Position numbers and translations under genes: made by a program. Below, piece by piece: positions 32,912 through 45,542 of a DNA stretch of 64,000 nt. Below the pieces are notes generated by a model that saw only the letters and a program-made list of their open reading frames with translations, was not told the DNA's origin and ran no database searches. Source of the DNA: Trichopria drosophilae. Lineage: Eukaryota; Arthropoda; Insecta; Hymenoptera; Diapriidae. The first letter of the stretch is position 1. The number at the start of each line of letters is the position of its first letter. The stretch covers positions 44,391,001 through 44,455,000 of the forward strand of contig CM059583.1 of NCBI GenBank assembly GCA_030407085.1, read 5' to 3'.

Positions 32912-33323
32912 AACAACTTAACCATAAAATTCCATTTAACTTAGCCCTGACCGATGATGACATTACTAGCATCTAAGGGAAGTCGCGGTCTATGCAACTA
33001 ACTCTCGAGTCAGTCGCAGCCTAACGCTCTCAAAAATTTACTCGCTAGAAACTGAGGTCATCCTCTCTTTTTCCACTCCTCCCTTTGTCTTTTCTCCATC
33101 TATGAGACAGAACGACGCGCATAATATTATATAAAATCTAATAATATAATATAATGTATTACGCGGCGTATCCCTAAATTCGTGTTCGTTAGCCCGATCC
33201 CAGTAAAATGCTTAATTGCGACGACTAAACGGGGCAAATTAAAATTAAAATTATATTATATGTACTGAATAATATGAGATGCGACGTAACATACATATAC
33301 AACAAAGAATGTTTAAACACGCC
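32912..33323. other. 3' flank of the ankyrin gene, no further gene seen
   Basis: AT-rich with scattered TATAAT-like runs. Confidence 0.35.
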
Positions 33324-33376
33324 TTGTTTCATATTTGTTGTCAAATTATCATTATTTAACAACAAATATGAAACAA
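33324..33376. other. perfect 18-bp hairpin
   Basis: TTGTTTCATATTTGTTGT (33324-33341) pairs exactly with 33359-33376 across a 17-base loop. No T-run or known RNA motif is attached. Confidence 0.7.
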
Positions 33377-33485
33377 TGACAGTCCTAAGCCTGTATAAAG
33401 TGTGAAGGGAAATTTTTCTTCATGATAGACTTTCGAAAAAAATTTGTATGAATATTTTTCAAGGAATATGAATGTTGATGTATTA

Positions 33486-33892
33486 CACAGAGAGAATAAA
33501 ATAGTCACATTTACAATATAAGAATAGTCATAATCAAATGGTCATTTTCATAATTTATGTAGTGAGATGTTCTACGAGATAGTTGAATTGACTATTCAGC
33601 AATGAAATGACGGTTTATGTACATTCAAATTTCACCGTGATTGTAAATGTATTCTAATTTATAAAAAATGATTTCAAGCTTTACTAATTCATATTGAAAG
33701 ATTGGCGAACGCTTAATACAGTTGAAGTCGGTCAATAAACGCGAAGCAGAAAAGAGGTTAACCAAGCGGGTACGTAGTATAATCTTTTACTGCAGAGGAT
33801 AGTTCAATTGACTACATGCAATAGTTATACCGTTCATTCACTACAGTAAGTAGTCATTTTTTAGTAGATTTGACTATATTTTTCTATCAGTG
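33486..33892. mobile_element. TA-flanked MITE (TIR CACAGAGAGAATAAAATAG)
   Basis: Left end CACAGAGAGAATAAAATAG and right end complement CACTGATAGAAAAATATAG are diverged inverted copies; TA lies outside both (33484-33485, 33893-33894). The first bases resemble the CACGGAGAGAAAA end of the THAP element at 1907. GATAGTT.AATTGACTA occurs twice inside. 407 bp, non-coding. Confidence 0.7.
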
Positions 33893-33992
33893 TAAATAAG
33901 CCTTATGCTTGTGTAATTATTAAATAATTATATATTATTAAATAGCGAATTTTTAAGGGTATGCTTTCTTTTAATCCCTACGCGTCCTTACT

Positions 33993-34213
33993 GTCAGCCC
34001 GAGTCGATCTAAAGTCGACCGCAAATCGGTCGATTTTAGGTCGATTTTAGATGGATTTTTAGTCGATTTTTTGTCGATTTTCAATCGACTTTTACGAAGT
34101 TGACCGATTAATGCATGTTGATTAGGTCAATATTAGGTCGATTTAGTAAAAGTCGACTGAAAATCGACCCAAAATCGGTATTCGGTCAATTGTCAGTCAA
34201 TTCTGAGTCAACA
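33993..34213. repeat. GTCGATTTT motif array in both orientations
   Basis: GTCGATTTTAG-type units run rightward (about 34000-34090) and then appear as AAATCGAC on the right (about 34100-34185), giving a long imperfect palindrome. Confidence 0.65.
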
Positions 34214-34337
34214 CCCTGCACAAGTATTTAAGTAATTTTGACTTCCAAGTAGAGGACGTTGAAGTCGAAATGTTAACCAATAGAGCAAATGCGGTATGTC
34301 GAATGTGTTCCTAACCTATGTAAACAAATAATAAGTA

Positions 34338-34714
34338 CACTGTAAAAAAGTCGATGTAGTTTTACTACGTGTCACGTTAGGAATAAATTGATTCACGTGT
34401 AACGCAGTATAAATACAAGTCGTATGTAAAATTACGTGGTTATATAGTGCAAATTTACTATCGATGTATAATCGACGACAATTCAATTTTCAAAGTTCAG
34501 ATCATGCAGAACAAGAAAACACGTGGTTTTCTGAAATAAACGTAAAATCAGAAAAAATGGTCGAATTTTTATTATTACTGTTTACATACTAATTGAATAT
34601 CCGCAATGTAACACCGTGTTACTTTTCATATGGCTTGTACTTTTATTACGTTGCACGTGAATCGATTTTTTTCCAGCGTGTTACGTAGCAAAATTACATC
34701 GAAAGTTTTTACAG
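34338..34714. mobile_element. MITE with CACTGTAAAAAAGTCGATG end
   Basis: About 70 bp at each end are inverted copies (ACTGTAAAAA, CGATGTA, TACGTG/CACGTGAATC). TA lies next to both ends. Confidence 0.65.
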
Positions 34715-35589
34715 TATAGCAAATCGCAATCAAAACCGGAACATCCCCTATTGCTTAACAATGTTTCTATTCCCTTTATTTTTCATCAATAATATTTTTA
34801 TAAATTTTGATCGCATCACTGATGAATGCACAACATCCAAAAAACCCTCACGACTTTCTGTTATTAGACAGAAATTAAATTGTTATTATTAGACATTTAT
34901 TGAAAAGAAACATTATTTGAGTTATTGCCATCCACATTTAATTAAGAAGGGCATATTTAATTTCGATGTATAGTGCACTTTTTAATGTAAGAAGTTCCAT
35001 TCATTAATAGTTTTTAACCATTTTGTTTTTGCTGCAAAAATTATACACATTACAATCTGAAAGATTTTATTTTATTTTTTTGTTAACACGTTAATAACAA
35101 AAAATGAGTCAGTATTAGTTTAAAAATTGCGTTAGAAATGACTAGAATCGAGAGAACTAGATCCTTGAATGAAATGGCTTATTGAGGAGTAAAATGAAAT
35201 CACATGTTTCTGTGAATTTGCCGTCATAGTGAAGCCTATAAAACATAACGGCATCCACATCCTAAATTATAAAGATTAGGCACATAACCAAGATTTATGT
35301 AATATTCATAGATTCAATCTGCTTATGGAAATCAAACCCCACATATAGTTACATTTCATTATTATAACTACAAAGCTATAAAACATATTCAGAAAATATA
35401 AAAAATGTAAATAAACCAACATAATACGTTAAAAGCCAAACAGAAAAGTAAGTAAATAAAATTGTTTTTAAATGTTATACGGGATGAAAGTTGGCACAGT
35501 AGCCTATACACGATTCATCGGGAAACCTGATCTATTTAACTTGTTTCGGACAGAATCGACGTTTTATCGACTGCGGTACCCGGCGCACA
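34715..35589. other. AT-rich, no gene seen
   Basis: No repeat or conserved frame recognised. Confidence 0.4.
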
Positions 35590-36906
35590 TGGAAAACTGA
35601 AAAATGTGTCTGTAAATCGTAAATCTCAAGATCGCGTCAAGATATCGTGATAAAACAAAATGGAAATGAAAGCTTATACCCTACAGATTACAAAAAAGGT
35701 ATAGGCGAAGTGTTACGAAATAAGTAAGTAAGTACTAACTCTGCTTAAAAAATGCCGGCAAAATCGTAATATAATAAACGAGATTTAGACCTTCCAAGAA
35801 AGAATTATTCACGAAGACAAAATAACTACGATCGCTACTCGGAGAGTTTTTGTGTTCGCTGAACACGAATCCGATCTCAGTTTTGAAAAATTTAAAATGG
35901 CGGATCCAATATGTCCGACTAATGAAAGAGTTTTTCAAACTATTTAGGTAACATTCGATATTTGCACAATTTCTTGATCGCTGAGTTCAAATTTGAAATC
36001 ACGATTTAATAATATAAAATGGCGGATCAAATATGGTCGACTAATGAAACATTTTTTCAAGCCATTTGGGTGTAACTCGATTCTGCATCATTTCTCCATT
36101 GCTAAAATGATCAACTAATGAACAATACTTTTAAAGCGATTCAAGTGTAACTCGATATTTTATAAGTTTTTCTCCGCTACATTAAAAAATATCGCCATAG
36201 ATTATAAATTTAAAATGGTGAATACAATATGACCAACGAATCTAAGATTTACTTAAATGAATCGAGTGAAATTAGACATTTGCAATATTTCTTCGGCGCT
36301 AAGGTCAAACTTGACGGTAGTAGAATTTGGACAACCTCACCTACAACTTAAATACACTCCAGGAAAACCTGAATTTTACGAAAAGAAGTTATGTAGAGAA
36401 GATTTTAAAAAATTTGGTATTATTCCATTAGTAAAATAGAAAATATTTAATAAGTTTTAAGTGAATTGTATTAATGCAATAATTCTATTACAATAGTAAA
36501 AAAATTAAAATAATTAATTGAATTAGTACAATAGTATTCATTACTTTGAATCATTAATTTAAAACGCAACATTTGTATCCTGAATTTTGAATTTTTAATA
36601 AGTGACGTTATATTTGAATTTAGCGATGAAGAAATGTTGCCAATGTTGAATGTTATTCAAATCGTTTAAGTAAATCTTAGATTAGTTGGCCATATTGGGT
36701 CTGCCATTGTGAATTTTTAATTTAGGTCATTATTTTTAAATTTAGCGACGTATAAATGAATTTTTCAAAACTGAGATCGGATTCGTATTCAGCAAACACA
36801 AAAACTGTAGGTTACAAGCTTTCATTTCCATTTTGATTTATCACGATATCTTGACGCGATCTTGAGATTTACGATTTACAGACAAATTTTTCAGTTTTCC
36901 ACATAG
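35590..36906. mobile_element. foldback with a GGCGGATC tandem centre
   Basis: 35590-35675 plus 35845-35890 pair with 36762-36906 (GTAAATCTCAAGATCGCGTC, AAGATATCGTGAT, CCGATCTCAGTTTTGAAAAA). The left arm has about 165 extra bases (35676-35844) compared with the right. The centre holds three or more AAAATGGCGGATC.AATATG units like those at 30490-30835, some inverted near the right arm. Confidence 0.65.
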
Positions 36907-37344
36907 TGCGGCGTAGGTTTTTTCGCGCAAAGGTGGCTCTCCCTATGCCATTGGACACCCGAATGGGGGTACCTCTCAAAATGAAGCTTCGAAACTCAAT
37001 TTCAAGCATTCATAAAACAGGAATCGTATTCTTTTATTTCATTGAGATTGAATGTCCAGATGATTGGCGGTAATTAACTAGATTTTCGTAATATCGAAAC
37101 GCTATTATCCATTAGTTTGGTCCGGAGCCAGATACACTTTCCTTATTGGGTTTAGGACTGTCAATTGTTTTTAGAACACACGTTGAACGATCGAGCGAGA
37201 ATAAAATATTTGGACTTGATATTGTTTAATTTAACCACGATGAAATGTAAACAGTTCTGCAAGCTCTCTTTTAATTCAATATTGAGAATGAATACGTTCT
37301 TCAAACGATATAAATTGGTTCGTACAAGCGTCGAAACTTAAACT
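36907..37344. repeat. flank with a block shared with 21605-21680
   Basis: TTGGACACCCGAATGGGGGT and CTCTCAAAA match 21640-21672. The rest is unassigned. Confidence 0.4.
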
Positions 37345-37354
37345 ATAAACTAGT

Positions 37355-37720
37355 GTTGGCGTGGTGCCTCGCTCGCTTCGCTCGCTCAGAAACTTCGACC
37401 CAGTGGAGAGTCGGCTATTCCTTAAGATTCGTTTGTTTACTAACAGCTTTCAATTATATTATAAAATTATATTGATATTTGGGGGTCCAATCATATTTAG
37501 GTCCAAGTGGCTTCGATAGATATTTTACAACAATATAGTGTTTTTTATATGTATGAAAATTGAAAATGAGCATTTTCAAAACTGCGACCCCGACAACAGG
37601 CCAGCCGAAGTATTAATAAATAAAAGTTATAAAACACTTACTTCATGCACTTGTATTCTAATAGACTATTCGATGCATATTACATGTTTACTGTGTTTTA
37701 CTAATTACTTCCTGTATTAT
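37355..37720. repeat. copy of the repeat that DIRS targeted
   Basis: Matches 59890-60240 over most of its length (TGTTGGCGTGGTGC, CTCGCTTCGCTCGCTCAG, AGGTCCAAGTGGCTTCG, GCATTTTCAAAACT, GACAGGCCAGCCGAAG). It lacks about 40 bp found in the 60-kb copy. It contains no DIRS insertion. Confidence 0.7.
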
Positions 37721-37859
37721 TATGATATTACATATACAATATATATATACAAATAATTCGTCAAAGATATCTTGAAAGTGTCGAAAAGATCTATGACGGA
37801 TATCTTATAGATATCTATAAGACATCTCTAAGATATGTCGAAATAGTTATTTTCGTATC

Positions 37860-38475
37860 AAGGGCGTAAAGGAACTTTGCGCCCGTAGGTGGTCACCGCG
37901 CCCAAGGGGATGGCAAAGACTACCCCTGGGGGGTAGTGGGTCGAAACGTCGAAATTTGATGAAAAACAATAGGGTAATTTTTTTACCGCGATTACCAAAT
38001 TCAATACTTTTTCAGACACTACTCATAAACATTTTAAACCAGTTTTTATGGCATTATCGTTGACTTTAGGAAGAAAATGCATAGAACCTTTTTTGTAGAG
38101 AATTTCATGCTCTATCTTTTTTGTTTGAAATATTTTTCAAAAAAATTTGTATTTTTCAAAATAAATGCAAAAAACTACAAAGAAACATAATTAGGGCTAA
38201 TTTTTTTTAATAATGGACGGGTGTATCTGCCCCAAAATCTAATCAGATCTAAGTTATGCCAAGACGTGTATTTAAAAAAAAAATTCATGTCAATACGTTT
38301 ATCCGTTCGCGAGTTATCGCGAGACAAAAAAACGGGACGTACGGACGTACGGACGTACGTACGTACAAGATCACGGACACAAATTTTGTTATTGTTGATT
38401 TGGGTTCCTTAGGGTCTGAAACGTCGACATTTGATGAAAAACTATATGGTAATTTTTTTGCCCGAAGTGACCAAA
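37860..38475. repeat. GGGCGTAAA remnant and two direct copies of a dispersed block
   Basis: 37861-37910 has the GGGCGTAAA palindrome type. ATTTGATGAAAAAC.ATA.GG and the following TAATTTTTTT occur at 37955-38010 and 38422-38475, and twice more (inverted to each other) in the element at 47632-48926. A GGACGTAC/GTAC microsatellite lies at 38336-38366. Confidence 0.6.
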
Positions 38476-38960
38476 TTCAATACTTCGTCCAGACTTAGTC
38501 TGGGTCGAAGTAATTATTCATTTAAGGCCTATAAATGAGTAAAAGTGAGGATATTACGAAGTTGAATGACGATATATTAGGCATCCAATTACGTCACAAT
38601 CACTCTACAAAGTATCATATAATCGTTTACAACTTCACACCGAGTGTAAAGTTGTATGCTGCCGGTGTTCAAAATACGGGGCAAATATACCTAAATCTGT
38701 AACTTTCGCACTACACGGTGTGAAGGGATTGTCCATCACCAAATCTATACACCTTAAAGATGCAAGAGCACATTGACAACAGTAATAAGTGTTCAAACAA
38801 CCGCGATCTCGCAACACAAAACAAAAGAATAAGTTTTCGGTGTTTACTATTGAGTGTTTATCAGTGTTTACATATTTGCGTCACATTGTGTTTGATTTTA
38901 AATCTAAAGACATTATTACCCGCATCTTGACACGTGAACTTTAGGAGTTAGGACCGTCGA
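38476..38960. other. no gene seen
   Basis: Upstream of the non-LTR relic; may include its 5' untranslated part. Confidence 0.35.
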
Positions 38961-38981
38961 AAGTGTTCGTGTTTTTAGACA

Positions 38982-39592
38982 TTGTTTAATCCAATATTTT
39001 TCAACATGTTTAAGACACCTCTCAAAATACAAGTGGAGACCACGGTAGCAGAAACTACAGAGATCGCCGATTTAGTAAATTTAAAGGATAACGAAAATTG
39101 TACAATTTGTCAAGTCTCGGTCGGCGGTCAACGTAGTGTATTGTGCAACAAATGTCGTAGCGCCTACGAGCTATCGAATTCGAAAAAAGGTGGTGGAGTT
39201 CTTATTGCCATCAAGAAACACATTGCAGCCACCCCCTGTGATATACAGTATGTTCACCCAGCTGCTGAACATATTTTTATCAGGATGCGGTTAAAAGGGC
39301 GGCAGTAAATCTTTGCTGTCTCCTATTTTTCACCTGCATCTTTCAACTTAGTATATCATGAATATGCGCAATTACTGAGTACTTTGTTCGCCAAATTCAC
39401 AAACTGTGAATGGATGATTTTTGGCGATTTCAACTTGCCTAATATTCTTTGGAGCTATATTGCCGATACTCTTAATTACCACAGAAATGGATACGTGCAA
39501 CCCAATATAATGGCTAATGCGGCAGTTTTACACAGCTCTTTCTCAACGCTAAATTTAAAGCAACACATAGTACCTTTGCCGTCTAAAGGGTA
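38982..39592 (+). pseudogene. non-LTR retrotransposon relic: zinc-finger start fused to endonuclease
   Basis: From ATG at 38982 (or 39006) the frame runs through a cysteine pattern 'CTICQVSVGGQRSVLCNKC', the start of a PHD-like finger found at the head of some Jockey/CR1-type proteins. It then jumps within 'SNSKKGGGVLIAIKKHI' to the endonuclease domain, so the rest of the finger and the first endonuclease block are missing. An in-frame TAA sits at 39306-39308; the same frame then reads 'FAVSYFSPASFN' and 'WMIFGDFNLPNILW', the conserved GDFNLP block. The relic is cut at 39592 by the MITE that follows. An internal deletion plus a nonsense change makes it inactive. Confidence 0.7.
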
Positions 39593-40667
39593 GGGGAGAC
39601 TGGGGTTAATTGGCGGTTGAGGCACATTGGCTGTTTGCACTTTTCTCGAATTCTGCACATTAGAAAATTCTATGCATCATATAGTATATTCATTGTGCCC
39701 AGATTCATCGCGTTTCCATAGTTGTTTATCATAATCCAAATTTAGTTCGGATTGATTTATTTGGCATACGAATTGTAACTATTTATTTACAATTCGTATA
39801 CGAATTGTAACTATTTATTTTCGATTAGATAAGCGTTTTTCTCTGTGTTGCGATCGATATCAGAGTAAGTATTTATACATTAAATTCCTCTACTTTCACT
39901 GCACAAAACCACTGTGAGAAGTATTGTAATATTTGTATATATCATTACGAAAATTACGTTTTAACTTATAAACACGGGATGGGGCACATTGGCGGTGTCA
40001 GTATTGCATGTAAACTATATTCTTATTGCAGAAAATGGTTCGAAACTAATACAGCAGGCAGACAGGCGACAGAAAAAATACTAAATTATAAAGAAACATT
40101 TAAGAAAATAGTTATATATTAATTTGATACAAAAATTGTTCAAAAATATTGTTTAATGGACGAAAGTAATGACAAATAATAATATATAATATACTATAAC
40201 ATTGTTTTTGTGTAAAAGTGCGAAATATATGTTTTATTTATAAAAGTGTGGATAGTCGACAATAGCCACAAGAGAGCGGCGGTATTCATACAAAAAATAT
40301 CTCCGTTAACGTATTTTTATGCAAGAAAGGAAATTAAGCGAAAGCCAGAGATTTAATTTACTTATTACATCTTGCCGGAGTATTATGAATTCACTTATTC
40401 AATAAAACACGAGTTTTTATCAACCGCCAATTAGCCCCATTACACCCGCCAATGTGCCCCACGTGTGGTGTGTATTGGCGGTTTTGAACTTACCGATTAT
40501 TTGGTCATTTTCTCTCTTTTTAACAATATTTATGAAATATTGCAAAAGGCATTTTATTGCTAGACTTTATACCTTCAAAATGGTATATTATATTTATTGA
40601 ATTATACTGTATACCATTTTATAGAAGTAGATTAACAATTTTACCGCCAACCAACCTCAGCCTCCCC
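39593..40667. mobile_element. 1.07-kb TA-flanked element with GGGGAGACTGGGGTTAAT ends
   Basis: Left GGGGAGACTGGGGTTAAT...GGCGGT and right complement GGGGAGGCTGAGGTTGGT...GGCGGT are inverted copies next to TA (39591-39592, 40668-40669). ATTGGCGG and GGGGCACATTGGCGG-like blocks recur inside in both orientations (about 39610, 39975, 40430, 40450, 40475). It is non-coding and was inserted into the non-LTR relic. Confidence 0.75.
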
Positions 40668-40835
40668 TAAACCAGAGCCTTGAAATTAAAATTGCCAAAT
40701 TTTGGAAAATTACGAACTTATTAATATTTACTTGTTTATATACCGTACGATTTTTACTTTTTCAAAAAACGAATAGTATTTTATTCCCCTAAATAGTGTT
40801 ATAAAAATATAAAAAAAAAAAAATATATATATATA

Positions 40836-41875
40836 TAAGGTGATAATTAATGGAGTTATAGGCTCCCTACTGGCCGCCATTTTTAATTTTCCGAAAGCGC
40901 CATATGAGATTCGAAAGTACATGTGATTACGAACATTTTGACGGCCAGTAAGGAGCCTATAACTCCATTAATTATCACCTTTTGTGCGGAAAATCACGAT
41001 CTCCAAAATTTGTCAGAACGAAGAAAATCATTTCTGCGTTCGAAATGTTTGTACTCTAATATAAAGTGTTGTAATTGTAGTCAAGGAACCGTAATATTAA
41101 TTAAAAGAGTAAAAAAATGGCCAACACGGTTCAAACCTATACTTTATACTGTATACTGTATACGACGTACGGTTACTCATGTCGGATGCCCCTGAGGAGG
41201 ACCTCCAAGAGGGTCGAAACGTTGGGCGTGAAATAAAAGACCTGTTTGGTCCTTTTATCAACCAATTTGGTTTGAACCGTGTTGCCCATTTTTTTACTCT
41301 TTTAATTTGTACTCTAATGTACTTTCGAAGATCACGTGGCGTTTTCGAAAAATTCAGAATGGCGGTCACCGTAGAGTCCATTAATTCTCTGAAATCTCGA
41401 ATTTAATGCGGTAAATGACGATCCTTACGTTGATGACCATCCTTTATTGGTGGAATCATAGTTTGCGCCTTGAACACATTTCATCTAACCTAAAATTATA
41501 ATTTTGTAGAAAGCTCTCTGCGTTCAACAGGGTTGAGACTGTCTTCAATATGAATATTCGAAGCCCGCATTACTTTTTTTTGAAACTTTTTTTATTCTTA
41601 ATGTTTTATTTCTATTATATTATTCATCTGAATTTTCCGAAAGCGCCAAATGAGATTCGTAAGTACATGTGATTATGAACATTTTGAGCCCTGAAACAAT
41701 TTTTCTGGTCGTGACAAATATTGGGGATCGTAATTTTCCGCACAAAAGGTGATAATTAATGAGGTTATAGGCTCCCCACTGACCGCCATTTTGAATTTTC
41801 CGAATGCGCCATACGAGATTCGAAAGTACATGTGATTATGAACATTTTGAGCCCTGAAACAATTTTTTGGGTCGT
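40836..41875. repeat. cluster of GGTGATAATTAATGGAGTTAT units
   Basis: 40838-40877 and 40940-40981 form a palindrome. ATTTTCCGAA.GCGCCA, GAGATTCGAAAGTACATGTG and GAACATTTTGAGCCCTGAAA occur as direct copies at about 41633-41700 and 41790-41865. A GTAATATTAATTAAAAGAGT block near 41090 pairs with 41300. Confidence 0.55.
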
Positions 41876-41879
41876 AACA

Positions 41880-44600
41880 CATTTTGGGCATCGTTCTGTC
41901 TCAGTTGACGTGGAATGTCCCATATATAATATATAAAAATAATGTTACACTTCAGATGCTTTGCGCGACCAGTTAATATTATCCGATCGGGCTCAAACTT
42001 TCTAGAAACTATTTTTTCATCGGCTAGATGAAAATTAGGGGGAAGGGCCTAGTGAAATTCCTAATTTCGCAAGACATGAACTGCCCTATTATACATCTTT
42101 CCTTCAGTCAAGTTTGTTAGTTAGAAATCCGTATGTCAGTTACATTCTTTGTCCGGATTTAAGTATTTGTTGTAACCGTGCAATGGTCGGCTGGGGTTCT
42201 TACAGTACTTGATACTGTATACTAGTGCAGATTCATTCAGCATGATGCGGCCAATATTTTGTGCTTTCTAAGAAATAAGCATAAAAGTCTATATTGAAAC
42301 GTAACGACAAATATGATACTCCTTATCATTTAATATAGCACTAACAAATTCTAATTTTCAAAAAATGAATCTATATTCAAGAAGTACACAAATAATATTG
42401 AACTTTTTGTAATGCATCTTATTTTTTAATTGCACTGCCTATTAATTTTAAAAAGCTATAAAAGACATATACTGTACCTTTAAAATTATATCAACGGGGA
42501 AGTATATTAAAATACTTCTGGATGGTATTATGTTACACAAAAATATATGTCTTTTTGAAGATGCATCAAGTTTGAAATGCATTTTTAAACCCATGCGTAC
42601 AACATTAAGTGACATTTTTTAAAAATGAATGCACTTACACAGTACTTCAATTTATGGTAAAATCAAGGCAGCAACCACTTCCTAATGAAACTCAGTATGT
42701 ATATTTCGTTGCAAAATCAACAACATGATTACTAGTCGAGAAAAAGGTACAAATCAATTCTTATTTGACAGAGTTTGTTCAGATTTTCTGGCAGGTTGAT
42801 ACGAAAGAGAATGCATATACCCCTGCGCTCAATTATATTTCGGATCGTTTCATTTTTTTCACATGTTACAGTAACCTAACAATATTATCGGATTTTCAAC
42901 AAAAAAAAATTAATTAATATAATTGAATAATTATATTAATGCCGCGAAATAGTTGAATAAATGTTCAATTACTGGATGGAGTACAATAGTGTACTAGCAA
43001 GGGATTTTTTTTGTTTGTTGAAAGTAGCGTTTATATGTATATTGCACTCTGACATCACTTTCCGGAAAAATTAGCAGTTCATTAATTTTAATACAATTTT
43101 AGTACTTCTAAATAACGAATATTCAAATAATTGAGCAACCTTAATTCAGATCTGAGCTTCTATTCAACGTCAAATATTATTCATTTATAATAACGATGTG
43201 GATTTTTTTCTATCACTGGGAGTAGTTAATTGTCTGAAGTTAAATTTTATAATATTTTAAGTAGCTGATCAAGTACATTGGTGTCGCTGGGTCTGTGCTT
43301 TTTGGTGTTTCATTGTGTACAGGTGACAATGAAAAGATAAGTGTACTTTTCAAAAGCACATTTTAATTTCATTATCTTCAATGTTGATACTCTTAATTTC
43401 ATATATTTCGTTCACTATTTTTCCTACTGCAAACTAATTGTATCTAATAATGTACAATACAAAAAGCGCTTGAAATCTTTAAATAATGACTAGCACAGCA
43501 AACACGTTCATTGAATACATATTATAATTTAATTATCCCACGAGACAGTACGTTTATTAGGAAATTGACTGCACTTGACAAAAAGGTATGAAAAGAAATT
43601 AAGTTGTTCCTTAAGACATAGAGGGTTTCCTCTCTAGAGGGCTACCTTCTCGTGTTTAACAAATTTAAAATATATATTAAATAGAAGTAAGAATTTTTTG
43701 TTCAAAAACAAAAACGTGCATAAAGTAACTTTCTCGCCCGTTTGGTGAATAAGTGACAGCACGAGGCCGGAGTAGCCAACTATGACGAAAATGGCTATTT
43801 CAGAAAGAAAATGATTAATTTTGAAAAGTTCTTTCAAAACTGCCTATCTTAGATAATTAAGGCGAATGTAATTGTGTATCTCCAAATAGTTTTCTTTAAA
43901 ACTACTATGTCATAAATATCTTAAATTATAAGATAATTAAGTGCTGATGCAATTACGTTACCAATTCGAATTATTTGAAATATTAGTTAACAGTTGGTCA
44001 GTCTATAATGCATCTTAATAAATAGCTGTGACTGTTCCTTTTGCGTTTTATGAAAGCTGTTCGTTACAATATTGTATATTCCGTGATTCTTCTGCTGCGG
44101 TACAAGAAAATCATTCAAACAAAGCATTCGCAATTTGTCCTCTATTCTATCATCTATAAATTTGTTAAAATATTGGTCAATTTCATTTAGCATACTATTT
44201 TCACATACTCCATTTTATTCGGACTTTCCATAGGTACGAGGGTATAGAAAGAAAGCAAAGTGAATTTAATGACAAAGTGAAGTTCCTCACTTCCTACTAC
44301 ATGGCGTCAAAGTTATTTCGGACTTGCCACAAGAGGTTGAAACCGAATCATTTTCACACATATTATAAATCATCAGTTTTGTCGTGTTCTTATTGAGAAA
44401 TATAAATAATTTCTTATTGAACCACTTGAAATTTACTGAACCGTTTCTGACATATTTTATACTGAAATTATTATTATTTAAATGAATTATGTTATACAAA
44501 AATATTAATGGCAACGAAACATCAGTATTCCTTAATGTTCTTCATTGTTAAATTTGCAATGACTCCACGATATGCAGGTTATAGTACTTTTCGATACTCG
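41880..44600. other. 2.7-kb AT-rich stretch without recognisable genes
   Basis: No terminal repeats or family motifs found. Two minus-strand frames (44514-44287 and 44193-43987) have fair coding look ('IDQYFNKFIDDRIEDKLRML' in the second) and could be exons of an unidentified gene, but no family is recognised and no splice pair is convincing. Confidence 0.35.
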
Positions 44601-44635
44601 TGCATAAGATCAAATATTTTACGCATCATTATCGA

Positions 44636-45015
44636 ACAATGCTTTTTGACATTTTATGCGAAAAATTTTATTTTACGCAGTGTTTTTGGCGCATAAAATA
44701 ATTTTCTTCGTACATGCACCGAAAGTGACATATTATAACCTCGCAACGCTCGGTTACAATTGTCACTTGCAATGCATTAGGCAGAAAAATCGTATTCACC
44801 ACTTTTCCAATCGCATTCAGCCCTTGGGACAAACAGACAAGTATTCCCATCGGCTCGCCTTCGGCTCGGGTTGCAATCTTGCACGTGAGGAGGACTTGTC
44901 TATTTTCCTCCCGGTGGTAAAAAATATACTATTACGCACGCGTGATACCCGCGGGGCCCGGGGAAGTGAATATTTTACGCACCAATAGCGATGCGTAAAA
45001 TCAAATTTTACGCAT
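44636..45015. repeat. cluster of GCGTAAAAT palindromes (TGCGTAAAA form)
   Basis: TTTTATGCG/CGCATAAAA pairs near 44650-44700, TTTTACGCACC near 44971 and GCGTAAAATCAAATTTTACGC at about 44993. The GC-rich core CGGCTCGCCTTCGGCTCGG (near 44850) resembles cores in the related clusters. Confidence 0.55.
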
Positions 45016-45542
45016 ATGCTTGTCAAAAAAATGTTTTATATCCACTTATATAGAAATTATACACGAGGGTGTAAAAGTATATACAGTACCGCTCAAAAGT
45101 ATGAGCTCACCTTTGCGGAATTTTGGGTAAATTAAAATGTTGATATCTCATCGCCAAGTTAACGCACGGGAAAAATAAAAAAGGAAATTAAAGAGTAGAC
45201 TTTCAGCTTCTCAGTCGTGGCCACGTAGAAATTTTCGGTACGGCATCAGTATGGCTCGAGTATTGGAAGAGTACGGCTATGATATGGGTGTTGTATGCCC
45301 CTTGTTTGGGTCAAGGTATATGGGATAAGTCTGGCTTATGAGCGTTATCCATACTATTGCTAGACTACTTCCGAACGGATGCCAGACTCTTTCAAGACTT
45401 TATTTTGATTTAAAAAAGAAAAATAAATTTAAATATTTTTTAAATTTATAAATATTTTATATTAAAGTCTCGCATTGTCTATTTTAATTTAACCTATTTT
45501 CTTACAATTATTAACGCTCGCAAATAAATTAAAAAACCTTTC

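Noticed and set aside
44668..45026. Overlapping frames in both strands
   Set aside because: They are by-products of the GCGTAAAAT palindrome cluster.
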